The notes: generated from the sequence alone by a model not told the origin. A DNA stretch of 64,000 nt from Prevotellaceae bacterium (GCA_031271815.1 JAISVA010000027.1:124001-188000); one strand, 5' to 3'. Positions 1-8,702 are shown, numbered from the stretch's first letter. Made by a program: numbers and translations.

Positions 1-1228
1 CAATGTTTAATGCGCCATCTCCGTAGAGTTGCAGCTGACGGCGTGAGGTATTGATATTCATTCCGCTGATTTCAAGCTGGACACGTCCGGAAGGCAACCG
101 GATAGCATAATTTCCTTTTACATCGGTGGTGGCAACCGTGTGAGGCTCTTTCAGCATAATGTTAACTCCCGGCAACGGCAACTCCGTCTTGGAATCAATC
201 ACTTTTCCTCTCAATGTTACATAGTCGGGAATCGTTTTACGGTACGTGTCGCCCACCGGATAGATCAAGTTTTCCGAAATGGCGGCGGCGATTTTTGGGG
301 TTTCCTTTTCCGTCCTGTTTCCTTTTTCCGGAACTGCCTGCGCTTCGAGGGCAGTGTCCTGTGGTTCGGGCTTGCAGGTTAATGCCGGTGAAAGCGTGGT
401 GTCCAGCTCTTGAAAAAGGTTGCTTGCGTTATAAAATGTATCTTGCCGTGATTTTTCAAAAGAGATATTATTGGCGGCGGAAGTGCCGTTTATCTCCGGA
501 TAATCGGGATTTGTTGAAATCAGCGTCTCAATATAGCCGGTTAAAGAGACGACGCTTTCTTCCGTATCTTTTTTGAAATTTAATTTGTTATCCGACACAA
601 ACACACTGATTTGCTTTTTGTATTGTGGAAATATTCCGGAAAACGCCCCTTCGTTTTTAACCGCATAATACCGGTTGTTGTAAAACAGGTAATAACGCGA
701 CTTATGCAAAAAATAGTTAGGAATGGCGTCTTGCTGCGCCGTTTTGCTGGGTATATACTCGTCTTTACAAAGCAGCTGCATTTTTTTTCCGGCATGCAAC
801 CGGGTGTAATATCCGGGCTTCAGTTTGCTCTTTTTCGGCGGATTCAGCCAGACAAAAGTTTTGTCATACATTTGTACCTCTTCTACATATTGAGGATTGA
901 GGATGATTTTGAATTGCTTCTCCGGCGAAAATACAACTAATTGTTCCTCATATAAATCTAAACGCGCTTTCAGATCCGGATAGCGGTTTTTCCGGTAAAT
1001 AATCGTTGCATTCGTGAAATCGGGACTTCGGTAATAAGGTAAATTCTCGTATTTCGAGGCGTTATAGCCAACTTCCCTTTTCCCGTTGTATATTCCGGCA
1101 TAAATTCCCGCCTGTTGCAGGTAGTTCATTACCGGAACATCCTGGGCGCTTATCCGGACACTGAAAATAATTACCATACACAGGACAGACAAATGAAATT
1201 TCGCTTGTGATATGTTTGTTTTATGCAT
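1..1228 (-). CDS. Outer-membrane receptor-like protein with carboxypeptidase-regulatory-like domain (3' end beyond window)
   Basis: The frame stays open from an ATG at 1228 to the window edge (about 409 residues), so the C-terminus is missing. The product starts with a signal peptide ending near VRISAQ. A poorly recognisable, Tyr/Lys-rich region of about 300 residues follows. Near residue 360 comes a segment reading VTLRGKVIDSKTELPLPGVN, then TTDVKGNYAIRLPSG. This is the carboxypeptidase D regulatory-like beta domain found at the N-terminus of SusC-type TonB-dependent receptors. By inference a TonB plug and barrel follow outside the window. The long region ahead of that domain is unusual for SusC proteins, so another anchored surface protein remains possible. 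Confidence 0.6.
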   Translation of the reverse strand, partial: MHKTNISQAKFHLSVLCMVIIFSVRISAQDVPVMNYLQQAGIYAGIYNGKREVGYNASKYENLPYYRSPDFTNATIIYRKNRYPDLKARLDLYEEQLVVFSPEKQFKIILNPQYVEEVQMYDKTFVWLNPPKKSKLKPGYYTRLHAGKKMQLLCKDEYIPSKTAQQDAIPNYFLHKSRYYLFYNNRYYAVKNEGAFSGIFPQYKKQISVFVSDNKLNFKKDTEESVVSLTGYIETLISTNPDYPEINGTSAANNISFEKSRQDTFYNASNLFQELDTTLSPALTCKPEPQDTALEAQAVPEKGNRTEKETPKIAAAISENLIYPVGDTYRKTIPDYVTLRGKVIDSKTELPLPGVNIMLKEPHTVATTDVKGNYAIRLPSGRVQLEISGMNINTSRRQLQLYGDGALNI

Positions 1229-1422
1229 AATCTTTATTATTAAACAGCTTCCTTAATAAATAGCCTCAGGATTCTTTATTCTTGAACCGTAAATATATGA
1301 AATTTAAAATGATTATTCTTTAATAAAATCAGTTGAAATTAAGCTATGTAACTTTGGCCGCTTATTCCTTGAATCGCCTTTCAATTAAATTTAAACAAGC
1401 GTAGATCATTGTCTAATCTTTT

Positions 1423-2544
1423 TCAAAAGCACTTCTTAAATCGAATCAAAAATTCCTGCGCTTCTTCCATACTGAGCGAAAGCGGCGGAAGTAACCGGAT
1501 AATATGCGTTCCTGCAACGCCGGTGAACACTTTCTGTTCGAAAAGCAATTCGGAACGGATTTCCTTAACCGGTTGTTCGAATTCCATTCCGATCATCAAG
1601 CCTAAACCTCTGACTTCTTTGATTCCGGGAAGTTTTTTAAGTTCCGAAATCAGGAAATCGCCCACTTTTCCGGCATTTTCAATCAGCTGTTCTTCTTTCA
1701 TAATTTCCAGTACGGCAATCGCGCCGGCGCAACCGAGCTGATTTCCTCCGAAGGTAGTTCCGAGCTGCCCGTAAATAGCCTTAAATTCCTGACTGATAAG
1801 CACACCCGCCATCGGGAAGCCGTTGCAGATGCCTTTTGCTACGGTAATAATATCCGGTTTTATGCCGGCATGCTGGTGTGCGAAAAATTTACCGCTCCGT
1901 CCGTAGCCCGACTGTATTTCGTCGAGAATAAGAACCGTGCCTGTCTCGGTGCAAATTGCGCGTAACTTTTGCATAAACTGATTGTCGGGCGTGTAGATCC
2001 CTCCAATCCCTTGAATTCCTTCGATAATGACAGAAGAAACGTCGAGTTTACTCAACTCATTATATACTGCATCAATGTCATTCATTTCGACAAACGTAAC
2101 TTCCAGTCCTTCGTTCACCGGTGCGATGTATTTCGGAATATCTGTTACCTTGACTGCTGCTGAAGTACGTCCGTGGAACGATTTTTTGAAAGAAATCACC
2201 TTTTTTCTTCCGTTATGGAACGAAGCAAGTTTCAGTGCATTTTCGTTTGCCTCGGCTCCCGAATTGATTAAAAACAGCGAATAATCTTCGTAACCGGAGG
2301 CTTTTCCCAGCTTTTCGGCCAGTTCGGACTGAAGCGTATTGATGACCGAATTGGAATAGAATCCCAACTTCGCCACCTGGTTGCTGATGGCTTTTACATA
2401 TTTAGGGTGCGAATGTCCGACCGAAACAACAGCGTGCCCGCCATAAAGATCAAGGTATTCGGTTCCTTCGCTGTCGTAAACTTTGCAGCCTTTTCCTTCT
2501 ACAATATTGATAGGGAATAATGGATATACGTCGAATAAGTTCAT
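1423..2544 (-). CDS. argD: Acetylornithine (or succinylornithine) aminotransferase
   Basis: Class-III PLP aminotransferase of 373 residues, full length for ArgD. It interconverts N-acylornithine and N-acylglutamate semialdehyde in cytoplasmic arginine synthesis. Visible motifs are the glycine loop NSGAEANENALK (about 94-105), FHGRT (123-127), the cofactor Asp in LILDEIQSGYGRSG (D208) and the Schiff-base lysine in TVAKGICNGFPMAG (K237). Bacteroidota often use N-succinyl rather than N-acetyl intermediates, and the sequence alone does not decide which substrate applies. No other arg gene lies nearby. It forms the left chromosomal border of the phage-tail cluster. Confidence 0.9.
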   Translation of the reverse strand: MNLFDVYPLFPINIVEGKGCKVYDSEGTEYLDLYGGHAVVSVGHSHPKYVKAISNQVAKLGFYSNSVINTLQSELAEKLGKASGYEDYSLFLINSGAEANENALKLASFHNGRKKVISFKKSFHGRTSAAVKVTDIPKYIAPVNEGLEVTFVEMNDIDAVYNELSKLDVSSVIIEGIQGIGGIYTPDNQFMQKLRAICTETGTVLILDEIQSGYGRSGKFFAHQHAGIKPDIITVAKGICNGFPMAGVLISQEFKAIYGQLGTTFGGNQLGCAGAIAVLEIMKEEQLIENAGKVGDFLISELKKLPGIKEVRGLGLMIGMEFEQPVKEIRSELLFEQKVFTGVAGTHIIRLLPPLSLSMEEAQEFLIRFKKCF

Positions 2545-2778
2545 ATATTTTTATATTTTAGAAAATCCGGTTACAAAAATACTCAAAAAAACATCCTGTA
2601 ACAAATTTCCGCGTTGGCAAGTCGGGGCAAACGCATTAAAAGCCCGAGAAATATGCCTCGTCACCACAGGCGTGACTCGCAATCCCTTAATAGTCAATTT
2701 TTTCCTTGCGAATTTTGCGGCAGGCGCGGAATGACGGGCATTTAAGGTAATTTTCTTATTGTTTTACTTTGCATTCAA

Positions 2779-2814
2779 CTATCCTGCATTTGCTTTAATC
2801 CAGGGGGAAACCAG
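2779..2814 (-). pseudogene. 3'-terminal remnant of a tail receptor-binding gene
   Basis: Read on the minus strand this stretch encodes LVSPWIKANAG followed by a stop. That nearly copies the C-terminus LFVPWIKANAG of the receptor-binding protein at 4023-4727. Across roughly 36 bases there are only about five mismatches. No upstream coding part is attached, so it is a scar of a second copy lying just beyond the lysis cassette. Confidence 0.6.
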
Positions 2815-2838
2815 TTAAGAATTAAAGAGTTAAGGATT

Positions 2839-3282
2839 TTATTTTTTCAACCGCTTTTTAACAAGCGTGTAAATGATGATTAAAAGCAGGATCACCAGCA
2901 GGAACCAAAAGCCCTTCATCTGCGTCTGCTCCAGCCACGACAACCCTTTTTCGCGCTCGACAAGGACATCCCGGTCAACCCAAATGCTGTCCTTTTGGGT
3001 AATCGTATCCGATTTTATCCGGTAGATAAATTGCTTTTTGATTTTATCCATAAAAACGGTATCTCCCTTCATCCTGACAGTTACGCTGTCAATGCAATAG
3101 ATATAGACCGTATCAGCTGTTTTATTGAAGCCTGCTGAATGATTGCCCTGCGTGATACGGCTGTCAATCGCAGTCTTTGTCGTTTTGCAGCTCGTGTTTG
3201 ACAGGGCAACCGGCAGCATGAGGACAAACGCCAATCTTCTCCAACGCGAGACGCAGGAAGTTAATCGTTTTTCGTAATCCAT
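2839..3282 (-). CDS. Spanin-like lysis lipoprotein with C-terminal membrane anchor
   Basis: 147 residues. The N-terminus has a basic start, a hydrophobic stretch and a lipobox-like site ending at Cys32 (LSNTSCKTTK). Residues 45-120 are beta-rich with alternating charges. Residues 124-141 form a single transmembrane helix followed by a basic tail (VKKRLKK). Outer-membrane lipoprotein plus inner-membrane anchor in one chain is the topology of unimolecular spanins such as phage T1 gp11, which join the envelope membranes during the last step of lysis. The first 119 bases overlap the preceding gene in another frame, as Rz1 does with Rz. No family was assigned by homology; function is inferred from topology and position beside an endolysin. 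Confidence 0.5.
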   Translation of the reverse strand: MDYEKRLTSCVSRWRRLAFVLMLPVALSNTSCKTTKTAIDSRITQGNHSAGFNKTADTVYIYCIDSVTVRMKGDTVFMDKIKKQFIYRIKSDTITQKDSIWVDRDVLVEREKGLSWLEQTQMKGFWFLLVILLLIIIYTLVKKRLKK

Positions 3283-3511
3283 TGATTTCTTTTTTTAACG
3301 GTTCGACAATATACTCAATCTGGATTTTTAATATCCGTTCAATATTTTCAATCTCTGCGGTGTCAGTTTCCGCATCTTTTTTCTTGATTTCCGTGTTTAG
3401 TACATCAATTTCACGGAGATACTTCTTTCGCAGCACTATGGAAGAAATCCAACCGCTCCCGATGACTGCCGTAGCCATACCTGCAATTTCCATAATCAGT
3501 TGTATTCCCAT
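3164..3511 (-). CDS. Small membrane-anchored coiled-coil protein of the lysis cassette (holin or inner spanin candidate)
   Basis: 115 residues: an N-terminal transmembrane helix (about 5-26), then a long charged helical region rich in Lys/Glu heptads (about 28-92), then a short Cys-containing tail (VCPHAAGCPVKH and DCD). It starts two bases after the endolysin stop and its 3' end overlaps the spanin-like gene. One N-terminal helix plus a periplasmic coiled coil fits an inner spanin. Small one-helix proteins in this position of Bacteroidota phages can also act as holins, so the exact role is undecided. Confidence 0.45.
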   Translation of the reverse strand: MGIQLIMEIAGMATAVIGSGWISSIVLRKKYLREIDVLNTEIKKKDAETDTAEIENIERILKIQIEYIVEPLKKEINGLRKTINFLRLALEKIGVCPHAAGCPVKHELQNDKDCD

Positions 3512-3513
3512 GA

Positions 3514-3921
3514 TCAGTCTGTTATTTCGGTTTGTAATTTATAGCCAGCCATCACATCGGTTTTCACGGCTTTTATTCCGTTTTCAATGTGCGATATGGC
3601 TGATACGATGTTGATAAAATCGGCTCCGTCCGTCTTTTCCAGCTTCCGGTTTTTCGGAATGCCTGTTGCGCGGCATACCCCGTTAATGTACGCTCCGGTT
3701 TGGTTCTCATGCGGCGGGGCATACGTGGTGATGATTTTCTCAATGGTGTCAATATTGTTGTTCAGGTAGTACGCCATAAGCATGAAAATGGCTCTGTATC
3801 CGTAGGCCATTGTTTTGAACTGGCGGAAAACGGGGTCCTGCGACGGTCTTATTTCTCCATCATAAACCACACCGGTTGTAATCAGGTTGCCGGGATTGTT
3901 GTTTCTTAGTCCTCTTGCCAT
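3514..3921 (-). CDS. Endolysin / virion-associated peptidoglycan hydrolase-like protein
   Basis: 135 residues beginning MARGLRNNNPGNL. The RG(I/L)RNNNPGN start is typical of small phage peptidoglycan-degrading proteins annotated as structural protein P5 or lysozyme-like. The pattern continues with QDPVFRQF, a YGYRA segment, TYAPPHENQT and YINGV. No signal peptide is present, so export would need a holin or the membrane protein encoded next to it. It is the first gene of the lysis cassette and follows the fibre genes. The precise bond cleaved cannot be read from the sequence. Confidence 0.65.
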   Translation of the reverse strand: MARGLRNNNPGNLITTGVVYDGEIRPSQDPVFRQFKTMAYGYRAIFMLMAYYLNNNIDTIEKIITTYAPPHENQTGAYINGVCRATGIPKNRKLEKTDGADFINIVSAISHIENGIKAVKTDVMAGYKLQTEITD

Positions 3922-3958
3922 ATTTTAAATTTATAATGTGTGCGAATCAGAGAGTGAA

Positions 3959-3978
3959 GGGGCTGTTCTAAAAGTCCC
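3959..3978. repeat. Degenerate GGCTGT...CTAAAAG repeat copy
   Basis: The intergenic stretch between the receptor-binding gene and the endolysin carries ggggctgttctaaaagtccc. It matches related motifs at 8201, 18721, 19438, 19483, 19611 (inverted) and 19701, all inside the tail cluster. It may be a remnant of an IS or MITE terminus. Confidence 0.4.
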
Positions 3979-4022
3979 TTGAGAGTCTTAGTCTAACTTG
4001 TTTGTAAACGCAATAAATGCAG

Positions 4023-4727
4023 TTATCCTGCATTTGCTTTGATCCACGGGACAAACAGCTGCCCCTCCATTTTATTCAGCTCAATGCCGTTCCAGTTTGA
4101 CGTACTTGCTTCCGTTGCGCGAAAAGCCTGTCCGGGTATGTTTCCTGTTCCGGAAAGTACGTTGATGTTGTTTCCGATAATGCAGGCGCTATTGTTCTTG
4201 TTGCTCATCGAAATTCCCAGGTAGTAAATCTCGTCTGCTGCTACCTCCTGCGGGCTTTCAAGGTCGAGCGTAATGTATCCGAGCGTGTTCAGCGAAATGG
4301 TTCCGGTTTGTTTCAGTAGCTGTCGTTGCGAGTCGAAAATCCCGAGTCTGACGTCTTTGGCAGATGCCTGCGCATTCATAAATGAGAGCGAAACAATTTT
4401 TGAATTGACGCTCGGAATTGCGCGTATCAGAATTTTGGCGGCATCGTTGCCGAATGACGGCTGGGTATTCATTGTGTTTGCCGAATTCTGGTGGGTGGTT
4501 TCAAAGCCTGAACCGGGGGAAAGATATTCATTTGTGCCGGGATTACCGGAACCACCGCTGATAATTTCCGCCGTGCGAGTCTCTTTATTCACGCGTGCAA
4601 TGCCTTCGGCGCAGTGGATCAGGAAACTGTAATTTTGCAGCGTGTCGTTATAGTCGCCGTTGTCGATCTTGCTTTGCACCTGGGCGAGCGTGAGGGTTTC
4701 GTTAAATTCTATTACTGGAAGTATCAT
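4023..4727 (-). CDS. Small tail receptor-binding / fibre-tip protein
   Basis: 234 residues from the ATG at 4727. An ATG nine codons upstream is possible but would overlap the previous gene. Residues 1-60 (MILPVIEFNETLTLAQVQSK) may form the attachment part. A Gly/Ser/Asn-rich linker follows, and residues from about 95 look like a beta-sandwich (VRLGIFDSQRQLLKQTGTIS, then YYLGIS). The spacing of VYD/IFD, TG.IS and the C-terminal PWI/PYI resembles a domain in the middle of the 761-residue fibre at 9734-12019. Immediately after the 398-residue fibre it may be a separate tip or alternative adhesin. Its last codons are duplicated at 2779-2814. No enzyme motif is seen. Confidence 0.5.
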   Translation of the reverse strand: MILPVIEFNETLTLAQVQSKIDNGDYNDTLQNYSFLIHCAEGIARVNKETRTAEIISGGSGNPGTNEYLSPGSGFETTHQNSANTMNTQPSFGNDAAKILIRAIPSVNSKIVSLSFMNAQASAKDVRLGIFDSQRQLLKQTGTISLNTLGYITLDLESPQEVAADEIYYLGISMSNKNNSACIIGNNINVLSGTGNIPGQAFRATEASTSNWNGIELNKMEGQLFVPWIKANAG

Positions 4728-4737
4728 GTCGTAAATT

Positions 4738-5934
4738 TTATGAGAGTTGAACAATTTGTATTTTGTCGCTATTGGCTTTTAGCATGATTTTAAATGCAGG
4801 CGTATACTCCGTTTTGTACAGGGTTCCACCTTGCACAGTAGCACTTATATTGCAGCCAATCTGACCATTGGAGCTGAATGTATTGGGCAAATTACCGATC
4901 GATAAACGTTTTTGAGTGTTTGAAAATTCGGGCGTTTCGCCGGCAAAACCCTGCAAGCCAATATGTATGAATCCGTTGGTTCGTTGTGAATACCACGTAC
5001 CGTATAACGTAATTTCGATATCATCGTCAGGCGAAAGCGCACGTAAACGGGCAACGTTCACATAAACGGTTTCATAATAGCGTTCATTGGTTCCCGTGCC
5101 GCCGCCGGTGTTGTCTCCGCCGAATCCGGCAACAACAAATCCGTCATTATCAACAATCGCTCTGCCGCCTGCAACTGTACCGTTTCCATCGTGTTGAAAA
5201 CCGAGTGTATATTCGGGCAACTCCAGGCCTGCACCAGCAAGTTCCGTAACGGTATCCAGGTCCCTTCCGTCTATACCCTCATAAAAATATTCAATTATAA
5301 GATGATCGATTTCTACGCCTGAAATGCTGTCGTTTGGCGTAGTGGCGGCGTGCATACTGCAGGCAACATCCACGTAAATGTCGAATGTGTGCGAATCATT
5401 CAATATGCTGTTGTTCATGTTGCGCACCCGGAAATCAACCGGCACGCCGGCTGCCGTAAAGCAAAACGGCTTGCCCAGAAACGCCCAAAAAATGGGGTAG
5501 AGCTTTCCTGAAATAACCGTGTTCCAGCCTGGCTCCAAGTCGGCAACCACACTGTTGATGCGTCCGTTCACTTCGTTAATGGCGGCAACAACGGTTTTTG
5601 CTTCGGTCTGCAGGTTAGGGTCGCTTTTGTCCTGTTTTTGCTCGTTGAGATTTTCTATCTGGTCATGAAAGTCCGACGGGTCAAAGCCCCCGATTACGCT
5701 GTTGATTTCGTTTCTCAGTTCAGTAAACTGCTGGTTGACTTCCTGCGCCAGATTGATGAAAGCCTGCGTGTCGCCTTTGCTGTTGAGCGTGGCGTTGAGG
5801 TTTTCGATGCTCGACATCGGGATTTTTTCTTCCTTGTGCCAGAAGCTGTCCCAGGTGTCCCAGAATTGACCTTCGGTTGGTTTCAAGCCTTTGCGAAACC
5901 ATGCTTTTAGTTGGGAGAGGGGTTGTTGTGCCAT
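4738..5934 (-). CDS. Tail fibre / receptor-binding protein 1 (shared anchor, unique tip)
   Basis: 398 residues. The first 55 or so (PLSQLKAWFRKGLKPTEGQF, then DTWDSFWHKEEKIPMS) are almost identical to the start of the 761-residue fibre at 9734-12019. A coiled-coil-like stretch (about 57-125) follows. The remaining part, about 140-398, is unrelated to the other fibre and appears beta-rich, with GFGGDNTGGGTGTNERYYET. This is the layout of modular receptor-binding proteins: a constant baseplate anchor, a helical stalk and a variable adhesin. Target and receptor cannot be read from sequence. It follows the collar-type fibre by 25 bases in the same operon. Confidence 0.65.
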   Translation of the reverse strand: MAQQPLSQLKAWFRKGLKPTEGQFWDTWDSFWHKEEKIPMSSIENLNATLNSKGDTQAFINLAQEVNQQFTELRNEINSVIGGFDPSDFHDQIENLNEQKQDKSDPNLQTEAKTVVAAINEVNGRINSVVADLEPGWNTVISGKLYPIFWAFLGKPFCFTAAGVPVDFRVRNMNNSILNDSHTFDIYVDVACSMHAATTPNDSISGVEIDHLIIEYFYEGIDGRDLDTVTELAGAGLELPEYTLGFQHDGNGTVAGGRAIVDNDGFVVAGFGGDNTGGGTGTNERYYETVYVNVARLRALSPDDDIEITLYGTWYSQRTNGFIHIGLQGFAGETPEFSNTQKRLSIGNLPNTFSSNGQIGCNISATVQGGTLYKTEYTPAFKIMLKANSDKIQIVQLS

Positions 5935-5959
5935 GATGTTGAATTGCTTTTTATGGATT

Positions 5960-6862
5960 TTACAATTTCATAATAAATGCGAGTGCGTAATATGGAGGGC
6001 GGATATCGAAAGATTGTCCTCTACCGACTGTTTTTATTGTAGCGACATCCCAATAATTGTCCATGCGTCCGATCATGTATTCAGTTGTCGGACTTCCACT
6101 GTCGAGAGCCTTTGTTGTTGCGTTATTATCTACGTCGGAAGCACGAGCAGATAGCTTATTGAATTTCGAATTATTTACGTGGTTGTGTGCAGGAAGATTA
6201 TTTTCTGTGAGTGTTACTGTGTATGATTCTGAGGTTCCTCTTTTACCGGAATACGGCGCAGTACCTTTATAGTCAGCCACAGTATCGCTTGAACCGACAA
6301 TAAAACGCCCCCGTAAATCCGGCGTATTATTTAATCCGTTACAAATAACCCAACCTTCGGGCACATTATTTCCATTTCCGCTCCACATGGTAATTACGCC
6401 GGAAGGGATTGAAGGAACAATTTTAGCCTCCAGGACTTCTATCCGGTTTTGTAAACTCAAATTTGTTTGTATCCGTTTAAAATCAGCCCACGCAAATTGT
6501 TCCTCTCCGTTGCCCCAATCTAACCACCGTTTAGTGTATGCGCCGTTATAGGAACTGCCTTGTACATTGATATTGACGGGTTCGGAGCGTATATAAACGG
6601 TTGATGCGTTACTTGCGCTTTTCTTCTCAACATACAGCAGTTCGCCTGCCGGTTCCTTCCGGGTGGCGAGGAATACATAGCCGCCTTTTGACGTGTTGGG
6701 CTCCGAAAGAATATATCTATCGCCGCCGATATTGCCCAATACGGACAGTAAGGATTCATTCATCTGCATGGAAGCCATGCCTTCGCAATCGAGTGGAAAA
6801 TCACGGGTTGGAAAATCCGTAAAATTACCGTGTGTTCTTAATAGTGCTTCTGTTACGTTCAT
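5960..6862 (-). CDS. Phage tail-collar-type fibre protein
   Basis: 300 residues. The N-terminal half has a DUF-like beta region (about 1-130), then a short heptad region (NLSLQNRIEVLEAKI). The collar signature comes next: GVITMWSGNGNNVPEGWVIC, NTPDLRGRFIVG and LPAHNHV, with a PPYYALAFIMKL terminus. In this family the repeated P-x-GW...C-G and DLRGRF motifs mark short tail fibres and collars that trimerise at the baseplate. It lies between the gpI-like gene and fibre 1, where P2-type clusters place fibre genes. Confidence 0.7.
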   Translation of the reverse strand: MNVTEALLRTHGNFTDFPTRDFPLDCEGMASMQMNESLLSVLGNIGGDRYILSEPNTSKGGYVFLATRKEPAGELLYVEKKSASNASTVYIRSEPVNINVQGSSYNGAYTKRWLDWGNGEEQFAWADFKRIQTNLSLQNRIEVLEAKIVPSIPSGVITMWSGNGNNVPEGWVICNGLNNTPDLRGRFIVGSSDTVADYKGTAPYSGKRGTSESYTVTLTENNLPAHNHVNNSKFNKLSARASDVDNNATTKALDSGSPTTEYMIGRMDNYWDVATIKTVGRGQSFDIRPPYYALAFIMKL

Positions 6863-6870
6863 ATTTGTAT

Positions 6871-7362
6871 TTATAAAGTTATTATTTTGAATTGTTTAGA
6901 TGCTAATTTGTATTCGCTTACGGTGGCTTTTATTACGTTTTCAGTGTATGTAGTTAACACATCTTCCGGTACTTTCACCGTAAAGTCAAGTCCGTTGCCA
7001 AGAAAGCCCCGCGCATTGAGCATAAGCGGCTGTTCGGGTTGAATAAGCGCTACGCGATTTTGACTGTCATCACGTTCAAAAATCAACGTGGCGCTCCTCT
7101 CTTCGGCTTCGCTTATTTCTATCCGGCGGCTAAGAGGGTCATAAAGCTCGTTCAGGCACCCGCGAAGGTAGCACCGCTGCCCGTTATGCGTCAGGCGAAA
7201 ATCTTTTTTCCTGCGAAAATCCATTAATGCGCTGTGTACATAATTAACCGGATTTACCAGTATCTTGGCAATTTCGCCCAACATATCTTTCCTGAACATT
7301 GTTGGCAGCAGCAGGAGCGCCAACTTCTTAAAGTTGATGTTATAGCTGTTGTCCCACTTCAT
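6871..7362 (-). CDS. Baseplate wedge protein, P2 gpI-like
   Basis: 163 residues from the ATG at 7362 (MKWDNSYNINFKKLALLLLP). An ATG 30 bases upstream would lengthen the overlap with baseplate J from 23 to 53 bases, so the shorter start is preferred. The position directly after a baseplate J gene and before fibre genes is where P2-like tails encode gpI, which links the wedge to the fibres. The sequence has an N-terminal helical part and a beta-rich C-terminus, but I recognise no diagnostic motif. The assignment rests mainly on gene order. Confidence 0.5.
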   Translation of the reverse strand: MKWDNSYNINFKKLALLLLPTMFRKDMLGEIAKILVNPVNYVHSALMDFRRKKDFRLTHNGQRCYLRGCLNELYDPLSRRIEISEAEERSATLIFERDDSQNRVALIQPEQPLMLNARGFLGNGLDFTVKVPEDVLTTYTENVIKATVSEYKLASKQFKIITL

Positions 7363-8161
7363 ACGCTTGTAAATTAAGGGTAATCGTTGCATTTTTAGTA
7401 AAATAGCCGGCAGCGGGTACTGTTTTGCTGTTTATTGGGGCTAACGCCGTATAGCCGGTTGGAGCGGAGTTTGCCTGAATGAAGCTGGCTACCTTTACGC
7501 CTTCTACCGCCTGCACGGCATCAACAAGCGCCATGTTGCTGTATTCGCCGTTGAACGGCAATCCGGTAATGTAGGAGAGAATAGCCTCTTTTACGGCTTT
7601 TTCAACTTCGGATTTGACCAGAATCGAATCATAGAAAATTTTCAACTCGCAGGAAAATTCATCGCCTGCCTGGTTGATGACGGACACTTTCACGCCTGCA
7701 TCGCGCACCTCGTTCATATAGGTTTCAAAAGCTTCCAGGTAATCTGCCGGAATCGGTTCCAGATTTCCCGTGGCGCCGGTCGCGATTTTGACTACGAGAT
7801 TGCCGTTGAGTTCCACTGCCGTAGCATACTTCACTATCCGGGCGGCTTCGATATCGGCTTCGGTCATGCCGGAGGTGTCGTAGCGGTCGGTTTCGTCAAT
7901 CAGCACTTTGTCTTTCATAAATTTAAGCGCCATATCCCGGTACCATTTCGGGCGGTGGGGGATGATGTTTTCGATTGTCTCCGTGATCTCCTGCCTGTGG
8001 AGGTCGAAGATTTTTTCAAGCGTGTGGATTGCCGTTGCAACGATGTAGAACAGCGTGCGCCAAATGCTTGCGCTCGAATTGCTTGTAAGTCCGGCGAGCG
8101 AGGCGGCGCCCGCTTTTTCTTCGAGCATTTGCCGGTTGATGTCTCTAATTTCTCTTGCCAT
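7340..8161 (-). CDS. Baseplate J-like protein (wedge component)
   Basis: 273 residues, somewhat short for phage gpJ but with the same build. An N-terminal helical region (MAREIRDINRQMLEEKAGAA, then IWRTLFYIVATAIHTLEKIF) is followed by a central beta region and a C-terminal segment. The C-terminus reads VEKAVKEAILSYITGLPFNG, then VDAVQAVEGV, which is typical of baseplate J proteins. It would form the baseplate wedge that triggers sheath contraction. It lies after the LysM and gp25-like genes, matching conserved baseplate order. A 238-base repeat-bearing gap precedes it. Confidence 0.7.
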   Translation of the reverse strand: MAREIRDINRQMLEEKAGAASLAGLTSNSSASIWRTLFYIVATAIHTLEKIFDLHRQEITETIENIIPHRPKWYRDMALKFMKDKVLIDETDRYDTSGMTEADIEAARIVKYATAVELNGNLVVKIATGATGNLEPIPADYLEAFETYMNEVRDAGVKVSVINQAGDEFSCELKIFYDSILVKSEVEKAVKEAILSYITGLPFNGEYSNMALVDAVQAVEGVKVASFIQANSAPTGYTALAPINSKTVPAAGYFTKNATITLNLQAYEVGQQL

Positions 8162-8200
8162 ATTTTTTAATGTTTTAAGTTATGTATTTAATGTTTTTAT

Positions 8201-8399
8201 AAGAAGTTGTCTAAAAAGCCCGCCATTAGCTCCTTCAGGCCCAGGCTGCAGGGGCAGTACTAAAAGTAATTTTGAACGCCAATGACGCAAATATCACAAA
8301 TGAACGCAAATTTTATTTTGCTAAAAATCAATACATTATCAGCGAATACTTATCATTGTAATTGCGGAAATTTGCGTTTTTTGTGTCATTTGTGTTCTT
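8201..8399. repeat. Intergenic imperfect palindrome within the tail operon
   Basis: The gap between the LysM gene and baseplate J holds a GGCTGT-like motif copy near 8201-8220 and two inverted arms. The left arm runs about 8273-8310 (gaacgccaatgacgcaaat). The right arm runs about 8365-8403 (aaatttgcgttttttgtgtc), reaching the LysM stop. It resembles other GAACGC...GACGCA intergenic palindromes at 19.4-19.7 kb. In RNA it could form a long hairpin splitting the operon, but no clear T-run terminator is present. Confidence 0.5.
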
Positions 8400-8702
8400 T
8401 TAGGAAACTACCCCCTGCGCTACAATAAAATCAAATTCAATGCCCATGTAGTTGATACCTTCAAATCCGGTCTCTTCCATGCCGAGCGCAGTGGCGGGCG
8501 TTAGCCGGTTGTCGGTAAAGTGCGCTGCGACCAGCTGTTGCGTTTGCGCGGGCAGGATAAGCTCTTCGCCTGTCGTCAGGTCATCTGCTACGGATTTGTT
8601 GTTCAAAAAAGCCAGTTCAAAGGCAGCATCCGTCGAGCCGCATTGCTGTATGGCGATATCAAAAAGGCTTTGCCTGTCGTGTACAATGTATTTCGTCTTC
8701 AT
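8400..8702 (-). CDS. LysM-domain tail/baseplate protein
   Basis: 100 residues from the ATG at 8702 (a GTG lies immediately upstream). The sequence YIVHDRQSLFDIAIQQCGS, then LTTGEELILPA, is a LysM module: an N-terminal Y.V..GQSLFDIA motif ending in a G..L.IP-like strand. Small LysM proteins (P2 gpX-like) sit at the tube-baseplate junction of contractile tails, where LysM helps inner-tail assembly. It follows the gp25-like gene and precedes baseplate J after a repeat-bearing gap. Confidence 0.7.
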   Translation of the reverse strand: MKTKYIVHDRQSLFDIAIQQCGSTDAAFELAFLNNKSVADDLTTGEELILPAQTQQLVAAHFTDNRLTPATALGMEETGFEGINYMGIEFDFIVAQGVVS

